Shown here piece by piece: positions 58,205 through 64,000 of a stretch of 64,000 nucleotides of DNA. The DNA comes from Mycobacterium marseillense (GTDB lineage: Bacteria > Actinomycetota > Actinomycetes > Mycobacteriales > Mycobacteriaceae). How positions within the stretch are numbered: position 1 is the stretch's first letter; every line of letters begins with the position of its first letter. The notes under the pieces were generated by a model. That model ran no database searches. It was not told where the DNA came from and saw only the letters and a program-made list of their open reading frames with translations. The translations under genes and the position numbers were made by a program. Where the stretch lies: contig NZ_AP022584.1 of assembly GCF_010731675.1 (NCBI RefSeq), positions 310,001 through 374,000 of the forward strand, read 5' to 3'.

Positions 58205-59383
58205 CTAGCGCGCGCCCCAATCCCACCGCGGCGTCGTGATCAGGGTCTGGCCCGCGATGCGCGTCTCGCCCCAGTCCTTATACAGCTCGATCTCGAGGGC
58301 GCCGTCGGAGTCGTCGCTCATCGGCGCCGCGTCCAGGAAGTCCAGCAGCGCGCGCGAATGCGTGACGACCACCACCTGGGTCTTGGCGGCGGTGGTGCGG
58401 ATCAGCGACGCCAGCGGCGCCACCAGGTCCAGGTGCAGCGAGGTCTCGGGCTCGTTGAGCACCATCAGCGAGGGCGGTTGCGGGCTCAACAGAGCCGCGG
58501 CCCACAGCAGGAAACGCAGTGTGCCATCGGATAACTCGGCCGCGCGCAACGCCCGCAGCATGCCGCGCTGCCGCAGCTGAAGGTCGAACAGCCCGTCGTG
58601 GATGGCCACCGAGAGGGTGGCGCCGTCGAACGCCTCGGCGACGGCGCGACTCAGGTCATCGAACCCCGCTTCCAGGATCGTCTGGATCGCGGCGGCGAGG
58701 TCGCTGCCGTCATCGGCGAGCACCGGGGTGCGGGTGCCGACCTGCGGGTGCCGGGCGGGCGCCCCGTCGTCGACGCGGAAGCCGTCGTAGAACCGCCACC
58801 CGCGCAGGCGGTCTCGCACGGCGGCGAGCTCGGGAAGCGCGTGCGGGTGGGCGTATTCGGCCAGCACGCTGTGATACGAGGGCAGCGCTCGGGACAGCTC
58901 GTCGAAACCGTTGCCGTCCTCCGCGCTGGCCTCGGCGAACACCCGCGAGCGGCGCACCAGCGTCGTGCTGGGCCGCAGCACCGGGCCGGCGAACAACAGC
59001 TCCCGCTTGATCTCCGGATCGCGGGCGAACACCGACTTCCCGGCGGACTGTGGGATGCCCAGGTCCACCAGATAGCCGAAATCGTCTGCAGCGAAGCCCA
59101 TTTCGAGGGATACCGGCCGGGTGCGCACGGTGCCTTCCGTCTTGCCGGTGCGTCGCGCCCCGGCCACCTGCTCGGGGCCGGCCCACAGCACCGATTGCAG
59201 CCCGCCCTCGCGGGCGAGCGACCCGATCACCTCGCCGCGCCCACAGTCGGCCAGCAGCCGCAGCGCGCGGTACAGCGACGACTTGCCGGATCCGTTGGCG
59301 CCGGTGATCACCGACAGCCGGCCCAGCGGCAGGATCACCTCGCGCAGCGAGCGATACCCGCGGATCGCGACGGTCTGCAGCAT
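58205..59383 (-). CDS. AAA_21-type ATPase, SMC/OLD-like
   Basis: 392 aa. Walker A GANGSGKSSL at ~27-36, an ABC-like signature LSDGTLRFL at ~283-291 and Walker B LMVLNEPETSLH at ~308-319, with VVVTHSRALLDFL after it. The Walker B Asp is replaced by Asn (NEPE) while the catalytic Glu stays. No nuclease (TOPRIM) domain or partner gene is adjacent, so it is not a complete Gabija or OLD system. ATG 59383 is chosen; GTG 59407 in frame is the alternative. It follows the antiporter gene by 33 bp on the same strand. Confidence 0.83.
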   Translation of the reverse strand: MLQTVAIRGYRSLREVILPLGRLSVITGANGSGKSSLYRALRLLADCGRGEVIGSLAREGGLQSVLWAGPEQVAGARRTGKTEGTVRTRPVSLEMGFAADDFGYLVDLGIPQSAGKSVFARDPEIKRELLFAGPVLRPSTTLVRRSRVFAEASAEDGNGFDELSRALPSYHSVLAEYAHPHALPELAAVRDRLRGWRFYDGFRVDDGAPARHPQVGTRTPVLADDGSDLAAAIQTILEAGFDDLSRAVAEAFDGATLSVAIHDGLFDLQLRQRGMLRALRAAELSDGTLRFLLWAAALLSPQPPSLMVLNEPETSLHLDLVAPLASLIRTTAAKTQVVVVTHSRALLDFLDAAPMSDDSDGALEIELYKDWGETRIAGQTLITTPRWDWGAR

Positions 59384-59416
59384 GGGGCCGACTGTACGGT
59401 CGGCCACCGACGGGCC

Positions 59417-61024
59417 CTATTCCTCCTCGTCGCCGTCGTCGATTGCGGCGGCGATCAGTTGCACTTCCTCGAGATCCATCTCGTTCTGCAACTCGCGCAA
59501 CACGATGTCGTCGATGAGATTCTGGTTGCGCAGCGCGGTGATTTCCCGGCGCTTGTGCTCGAGCACGCCCAGGCGCACCTGGCGGACCTTCTCGCGGCCC
59601 TTGAGGATGCGGTGGTCCGTCGAGCCGTCCTCGGTGGCCAACACCAGCGCGGCCTTTTCCTCGTATTCGGTTTGCAGCCGGCGGCGCAGGTCGTCGCTGA
59701 TGCCGACTTCGTCGGCGACCGCGGGCAGGGCGGCGAGGGCGGCCTGGGACCCCCGGCAGCGGGCCAATCGCAGCTCCTCGGCGTGGGTGGCGTCCTCGGG
59801 CATTTTCGCCCACCGGACCACGGCCGGCAGGGTGCTGCCCTGGATCAGGACGGTCACCAAAATGACGACCGTCACGATGAAGATCAGCAGGCTGCGGTCC
59901 GGGAACGGCGCGCCGCTGAGCGTGGTCATCGGCACGGCGACGGCGGCGGCCAGCGAGACGGCCCCACGGAATCCCGCCCAGACGGTGACGAAGCGCTGGC
60001 GCCAGTTGACCCGACGCTCGCGTTGGACCTGGCGTCGGTCGATCAGCCGGATCAGCAGCGTCGTGATCTCACCCCAGAAGATGCGCGACACGATCACCAC
60101 CGCGGTGACCACCAGCGCGACGAACAGCGCGTGGCGAATGCCGCCGTCGACGCCGGCGATGCCGCGCAGCGCGCCCGGGATCTGGACCCCGACGAACACC
60201 CATAGCGAGCCGTTGAGCAGGAACGTCGCGATGTCCCAGAAGGCCGAGGACTGCAGCCGCGAGCGGGCCCGGATCACCACGGGTCCGGCATAGGCCAGCA
60301 CGAGCGCCGACACCATCACCGCGACCACCCCGCTGCACTCCATCGATTGCGCGAGCAAGAAGGCGGCGAACGGCGTCACCAGGCTCAGCGCCCCCTCCTC
60401 CTGGGGTGCGTCGATTCGCTTGCGCAGCAGCGTCACCGCGCCGCCGACGAGCAGCCCCGCGGCGATGCCGCCGAGGTAGGAGCCGATGAACCGCGCGGTC
60501 ACCTCGGGTGGGCTGATCGCGGCCCCGCCGATCGCGACGTGGACGCTGACGGCGAACAACACCAGGGCGGTGCCGTCGTTGATGAGACTCTCAGCCTTCA
60601 GCACGGTCAGCGCCCGGCGCGGGAGCTTCTTCGCGAGACCGGCCACCGCCGCCGCGTCGGTGGGCGACAGCACCGCACCGAGCACGCCCGCCGCGTGCGG
60701 ATTCATGCCCAGCGCCCGCGCCGTCCACGACACCGCCACCGCGGTCGCGATCACCAGCGCGACGCTGAGGAACACGATGATGCGGGCGTTGGCCCGGATC
60801 TCGCGGAAGCTGGTGTTCAGGCCCTCCCAGTACAGGATCGCGGGGAGGAACAGCAGCAACACGACCTCGCCGTTGACCCGCACATGACCGAAGTGGGGGA
60901 CCAGACCCAGCAGCACGCCCATCAAGATGAGCAGGACCGGGGGACCCACGCGATAGCGCCGGCCGATGACCGTGCCCACGATGACGGTGGAGACCAGAGC
61001 GACGATCAGTTCGAGGCCAAACAC
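59417..61024 (-). CDS. yjcE: CPA1-family Na+/H+ antiporter
   Basis: 535 aa. About twelve TM helices fill ~1-410; GAVLSPTDAAAVAGLAKKL (~115-133) and the ESLINDGTALVLF ion-binding motif (~143-155) are typical of NhaP/YjcE exchangers, as is GFRGAVSLAAAVAVP (~325-339). The hydrophilic C-terminal tail (~415-535) is helical and ends in an acidic DDGDEEE stretch. It exchanges Na+ for H+ at the cytoplasmic membrane. Comparable to Rv2287. ATG start. Confidence 0.9.
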   Translation of the reverse strand: MFGLELIVALVSTVIVGTVIGRRYRVGPPVLLILMGVLLGLVPHFGHVRVNGEVVLLLFLPAILYWEGLNTSFREIRANARIIVFLSVALVIATAVAVSWTARALGMNPHAAGVLGAVLSPTDAAAVAGLAKKLPRRALTVLKAESLINDGTALVLFAVSVHVAIGGAAISPPEVTARFIGSYLGGIAAGLLVGGAVTLLRKRIDAPQEEGALSLVTPFAAFLLAQSMECSGVVAVMVSALVLAYAGPVVIRARSRLQSSAFWDIATFLLNGSLWVFVGVQIPGALRGIAGVDGGIRHALFVALVVTAVVIVSRIFWGEITTLLIRLIDRRQVQRERRVNWRQRFVTVWAGFRGAVSLAAAVAVPMTTLSGAPFPDRSLLIFIVTVVILVTVLIQGSTLPAVVRWAKMPEDATHAEELRLARCRGSQAALAALPAVADEVGISDDLRRRLQTEYEEKAALVLATEDGSTDHRILKGREKVRQVRLGVLEHKRREITALRNQNLIDDIVLRELQNEMDLEEVQLIAAAIDDGDEEE

Positions 61025-61133
61025 CAGCCCATCCTGCCCGACCCGCCCGGTTTGCGCGCCGTGGTCCCTCGGCGCCTATCTTCGGTCTGGATCAGACCTA
61101 TTAGGCTCCGGAGCGGACTTGAAGGGGGATCTG

Positions 61134-61568
61134 GTGAAGGTGAGGCTGCTGGCAACAGTCGCCGTGCTCATGCTGTCGTCGGTGGTGGGCTGCCACTTTG
61201 CGTCCCGGAATCCGCCGTCGACCAAGACCCTCCAGGTCCCCATGACCGAAGTGCTGACGCAGAGCGAGATCACCCAGAGCATCACGTTGGACGTCGGCAA
61301 CACGTTGGTCGTGGAGTTGGGTTCGAACTACACCACGCCGTACCGGTGGACGCCGGACACCAAGATCCGCGACTCGGCGATCGTCAGGCAGCTCAGTCAC
61401 GAGTTCGTGCCGCCGTCCTCCGACGCGCTGGGGGCGCCGGGCACCGAGACGTGGACGTTCGCGGCCATGCGCCCGGGGATCACCACCATCGAGGCCACCT
61501 ACAACAGCTTTGTGGAAAAAGACGCCAAGCCGGGGTGCGTCTACACCCTGACCGTGACCGTGCGGTAA
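61134..61568 (+). CDS. Lipoprotein with chagasin-like (I42) protease-inhibitor domain
   Basis: 144 aa. Lipobox SSVVGC (Cys near 18) after GTG start with AAGGGGG 6 nt upstream. The ~100-residue domain shows I42 features: GNTLVVELGSNYTTPYRWTPD (like the NPTTGY.W loop) and RPGITTIEATYNSF. Members inhibit papain-like cysteine proteases; in bacteria the target is unknown. TAGGCT at 61102-61107 is a likely -10. Divergent from the antiporter gene. Confidence 0.78.
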   Translation: MKVRLLATVAVLMLSSVVGCHFASRNPPSTKTLQVPMTEVLTQSEITQSITLDVGNTLVVELGSNYTTPYRWTPDTKIRDSAIVRQLSHEFVPPSSDALGAPGTETWTFAAMRPGITTIEATYNSFVEKDAKPGCVYTLTVTVR

Positions 61569-61587
61569 GTCGTTGCGGCGATAGCGG

Positions 61588-62862
61588 TTACGCGACGGCG
61601 ACCTGGCGTTGGCGTGTGTAGATTTCGGCGAGGAATTGCTCGACGGCCACCGCGGTGTGCGCGGCGCGGACCGAGCCGAAGATATCGAAAGCGTGTTGGG
61701 TGAAGGGCAATTCGGCGTAGAGCACCGGCTGCGTGCTCTTCTGGCGCAGCTTTTCGACGAACGTGCGCGCCTGCTCGACGTAGGCCAGCGAGTCGTTGCG
61801 CCCGTGCAGGACGAAGAACGGCGGCGCGTCGGCGGAGACGTGGTTGACCGGTGACGCGGCCTCGAACGTCTGCCGGTGGGTCGCAGGCTTTTGTTTGATG
61901 ATCGACTTGATCAGCAGCCCCGGCATCATCGGATGCAGCGTCTTGTCGAAGCGGGTGAAGTCGTAGATGCCGTAGAACGGCACGGCCGCCTGCACGCGGG
62001 TGTCGACGTCCTCGAACCCCGGCTGGAATTGCGGGTCGTTGGCGGTGAGCGCGGCCAGCGACGACAGGTGGCCGCCGGCCGAACCGCCGGTGATGGCGAT
62101 GAAGTCGGGGTCGCCACCGTACTCGGCGATGTGTTGTTTGACCCAGGCCAGGGCGCGCTTGACGTCGACGATGTGGTCGGGCCAGGTGTTGCGCGGGCTG
62201 TGCCGGTAGTTGATCGCCACGCAGATCCAGCCGAGTTCGGCGAGGTGGCTCATCAACGGATGCGCTTGTCCACGTTTGTTTCCCGTCGTCCACGCGCCGC
62301 CGGGGATCTGGAACAACACGGGCGCCTTGCCCGCCGGATCGAGGTCGGGGCGCCGCCAGATGTCCAGGTGGTTGGCGCCGCCGAATTCGCCGTAGCTGAT
62401 GTCGGCGTCGTGGGCGTAGTCGCGGTAGATCCGCAGCATCCGGAGCAGTCCCGGCGTCTTGGCGGTGCCGCTGCCGGCCGGGCGACGCCACAGGCTGGCC
62501 GACTCCGTGAGCCGATCGGCTCCCAGCCCGTCGTCCAACGCCTCGGTCAGCGGCACGTTGGCGCGATGGCCGGCGCGGGACAGGTTCAGCAGGCCGAGCG
62601 CCGAGAGGCCGGCGACGAGCCACGCCGCGATGCGCACGGGCCGCGCCAGGCGGCGTGCCGTCAGGGCCAGGCCGCCGAGCTGGCTGAGCAACGTCTGCAG
62701 CGGCAACTCGGTGACGGCGAGCCCGACCATCCACGAGTACAGCGACGGGTAGCCGCCGCGCGCGAGCGGGCGGTAGGCGTTGAGCGTGGACGCCGCGCTC
62801 ACCGCGGTGACCGCCAGGGACCCGATTTGGCGGGTGAGGTGGATGATTCGAGCTGTCCGCAT
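61588..62862 (-). CDS. lipM: Membrane-anchored esterase/lipase LipM-like
   Basis: 424 aa. Hydrophobic N-terminal region (~40-105) with two or three TM helices, then an alpha/beta-hydrolase of the hormone-sensitive-lipase kind: IPGGAWTTGNKRGQAHP (oxyanion region), nucleophile Ser in GGSAGGHLSSLAAL (~262), acid Asp in GRNDSLAYVEQ (~366) and His in TQHAFDIFG (~398). Close in layout and length to Rv2284 (LipM). Substrate unknown, probably a short acyl ester. ATG start with AAGGTGAGG before it. Confidence 0.84.
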   Translation of the reverse strand: MRTARIIHLTRQIGSLAVTAVSAASTLNAYRPLARGGYPSLYSWMVGLAVTELPLQTLLSQLGGLALTARRLARPVRIAAWLVAGLSALGLLNLSRAGHRANVPLTEALDDGLGADRLTESASLWRRPAGSGTAKTPGLLRMLRIYRDYAHDADISYGEFGGANHLDIWRRPDLDPAGKAPVLFQIPGGAWTTGNKRGQAHPLMSHLAELGWICVAINYRHSPRNTWPDHIVDVKRALAWVKQHIAEYGGDPDFIAITGGSAGGHLSSLAALTANDPQFQPGFEDVDTRVQAAVPFYGIYDFTRFDKTLHPMMPGLLIKSIIKQKPATHRQTFEAASPVNHVSADAPPFFVLHGRNDSLAYVEQARTFVEKLRQKSTQPVLYAELPFTQHAFDIFGSVRAAHTAVAVEQFLAEIYTRQRQVAVA

Positions 62863-63073
62863 TGCCTCACCTTACGAAACGGGTGAGGGGCTCTGGTTTT
62901 TGATAGCGCCGGTGCTAGCGGATTTGGGACGGTCACATTGGTCCGGAGAGGGGCGCTCCCGCGGATGGCCCGGCGCTCCAGACGCGGTTCGGCCCGGCGC
63001 CCCCGCGAGCGCCTCGCTCCAGGTGGGGATGAGTGGCTCGCGAAAACGCTAGCGCCCGTGCTACCAACCCGGC

Positions 63074-63430
63074 GTGAACCACTACACCTACCGCGTCGCC
63101 TGGTCGCATCACTACGACCGATACGACGCCTCGTGTCTCGAATTGCCGTTCATGCGGCGTGACGGGCGCACGGCACCGGAGGCGATGGTTGAGATCGAGG
63201 AGGCCGTCGACCGGCACATCCAGGCCATGGTGGCGTGCGGTGAAACGCCACCGATCCCGATGGCGGATCGCCACTACAGCGGCACGATCGTCGTCCGAAC
63301 ATCTCCCGAGCTGCACAGCCGTCTGGCCGTGGAAGCTGCCGAACAGGGAGTGTCGATGAACCAGTGGGTCGTGCAGCAACTGGCCGGCCGGCGACCCAGC
63401 GACACCTTCGGCCTGTCCGGATGGGATTAG
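63074..63430 (+). CDS. HicB-like protein, orphan
   Basis: 118 aa. Residues ~1-65 form a degraded HicB fold (YRVAWSHHYDRYDASCLELP, EAMVEIEEAVDRHIQAM) and ~70-110 a ribbon-helix-helix DNA-binding domain (VVRTSPELHSRLAVEAAEQGVSMNQWVVQQLAG). HicB antitoxins normally neutralise HicA, but no HicA gene lies within the spacers on either side. It may act as a stand-alone repressor. GTG start. Two near-identical 16-bp sequences (TAGCGCCSGTGCTASC) at 62904 and 63050 precede it in the 211-bp spacer. Confidence 0.72.
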   Translation: MNHYTYRVAWSHHYDRYDASCLELPFMRRDGRTAPEAMVEIEEAVDRHIQAMVACGETPPIPMADRHYSGTIVVRTSPELHSRLAVEAAEQGVSMNQWVVQQLAGRRPSDTFGLSGWD

Positions 63431-63437
63431 CGGGGCG

Positions 63438-63764
63438 CTAGGACGCCTCGGCCCTGCTCTCGAGGCTCTTCACCGGGGCGGGGTCGTTCTCGGTCAGCCC
63501 GACCTTCGCCGCCCCACCGGGCGAGCCCAGCTCGGTGAAGAAGTCGGCATTGATCTGCAGGTATCCGCTGTGCTCGTCGGGCAGGTCGTCCTCGTAGAAG
63601 ATGGACTCGACCGGGCACACCGGCTCGCAGGCGCCGCAGTCCACGCACTCGTCGGGGTGGATGTAGAGCATCCGGGCACCCTCGTAGATGCAGTCGACGG
63701 GGCATTCCTCGATGCATGCCTTGTCTTTGATGTCGACGCACGGTTCGGCGATCACGTAGGCCAC
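63438..63764 (-). CDS. 7Fe ferredoxin (3Fe-4S/4Fe-4S), FdxC/FdxA type
   Basis: 108 aa. Eight cysteines at 9, 17, 21, 25, 40, 43, 46 and 50 with the spacing of seven-iron ferredoxins (CVDIKDKACIEECPVDC and CVDCGACEPVC). It carries electrons to oxidoreductases such as P450s. The C-terminal GSPGGAAKVG tail resembles Rv1177 (FdxC). GTG start with GGAAGGAC 8 nt before. A -10 TAAATT lies ~75 bp upstream on the minus strand. It could serve the P450s in this window, but that is inference. Confidence 0.93.
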   Translation of the reverse strand: MAYVIAEPCVDIKDKACIEECPVDCIYEGARMLYIHPDECVDCGACEPVCPVESIFYEDDLPDEHSGYLQINADFFTELGSPGGAAKVGLTENDPAPVKSLESRAEAS

Positions 63765-64000
63765 GAATGTTGTCCTTCCGTCTGGCTAGCGGGGTCAGCC
63801 GGCTGCGGGGCCGCAGCAACTCGGTCAGGCTGGCTAATTTAGCGCGGCGCCATCCGCGCGGCTCACCGGCCCTTTCGGGCGGCAATATCCCCATGCTTCC
63901 GGTCCGGGTGGAGCGTGAGTAGAGGTTTGGCGTTGTGGTGTCACAAGCTATAGTTGTGGTCACACGATTTGATTGTGAGCTGTCGACCATGCCACTCAGC
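63765..64000. other. Right-end spacer with divergent promoters
   Basis: 236 bp without a supported gene. On the minus strand TAAATT (near 63840) is the likely ferredoxin -10. On the plus strand TATAGT near 63948 is a possible -10 for a gene that may start at ATG 63989, but only 12 bases are visible. CACAA and TTGTG surround it as a short inverted repeat. Confidence 0.35.

Noticed and set aside
58205..61024. AAA ATPase plus antiporter as a phage-defence island
   Set aside because: No nuclease, toxin or mobile-element signs nearby; the antiporter is an ordinary CPA1 exchanger. Kept only as a low-interest observation about Walker B.
60347..61621. 424-codon plus-strand frame opposite the antiporter
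   Set aside because: Gln/His/Arg-rich antisense shadow of a conserved membrane protein.

Overview
The window looks like chromosome of a slow-growing nontuberculous Mycobacterium, probably close to the M. avium complex. The evidence is very high G+C, many GTG/TTG starts, several leaderless promoters (TANNNT hexamer 6-7 nt before the start codon), and typical mycobacterial families: ESX-type secreted protein, 19-kDa-antigen lipoprotein, PknH-type sensor lipoprotein, F420-dependent LLM oxidoreductases, many TetR regulators, P450s, FadD/thiolase, an Acr3-ArsC fusion, MgtA, SseB, LipM and DhmA. No rRNA, tRNA, insertion sequence, phage or CRISPR array was seen. Species assignment is inference.

Layout. 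0-4 kb: the 3' end of a UvrA-like ATPase, an unlisted 58-codon zinc-ribbon gene on the minus strand, then an ESX-like secreted protein, a lipoprotein and a small exported protein. 4-9 kb: aldehyde dehydrogenase, TPM-domain membrane protein, fused aminoglycoside-phosphotransferase/P-loop kinase, cyanophycinase-like peptidase. 9-12 kb: a GAF-GAF-SpoIIE-HATPase regulator with a coupled STAS protein (a partner-switching module). 12-19 kb: Ddn-like protein, two collagen-like Gly-Pro secreted proteins flanking two methyltransferases, a VIT1-like transporter, a thioesterase/acyl-CoA ligase pair. 19-26.7 kb: HtpG, small conserved proteins, LLM enzyme, sensor lipoprotein, DMT and DoxX membrane proteins, Zn alcohol dehydrogenase. 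26.8-36 kb: thiolase followed by a perfect 3 x 56 bp tandem repeat, CysQ-like PAP phosphatase, ferritin-like hydrolase, sulfotransferase, DUF1214 protein, TetR, haloalkane dehalogenase DhmA, cyclase-like protein, PatB-type lyase. 37-45.5 kb: duplicated DapB-like/LLM modules, then an operon of a signal-less periplasmic-binding-type protein, an AveC-like membrane protein and a previously unlisted 36-residue membrane peptide, divergent from TetR and P450. 45.5-49.4 kb: hydrolase, LpqH-like lipoprotein, arsenic locus (ArsR, Acr3-ArsC, CadI/ArsI). 49.4-53.7 kb: SDR-LLM-EthD-like operon divergent from TetR-P450. 53.7-64 kb: SseB, MgtA, FAD monooxygenase with its TetR and a 30-bp perfect palindrome, AAA ATPase, Na+/H+ antiporter, I42-type lipoprotein, LipM, orphan HicB, ferredoxin.

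How it works together. Most of 26-58 kb is a mosaic of small TetR-controlled oxidative or lipid-modifying operons with tightly overlapping genes. Their regulators have clear candidate palindromic operators. Several convergent junctions carry large perfect inverted repeats that probably act as two-way terminators; one such element occurs twice. The most promising poorly described units are the small-peptide/AveC-like/signal-less binding-protein operon (41.4-43.4 kb) with its duplicated F420/DapB-like neighbours, and the SDR-LLM-EthD-like/TetR-P450 island.
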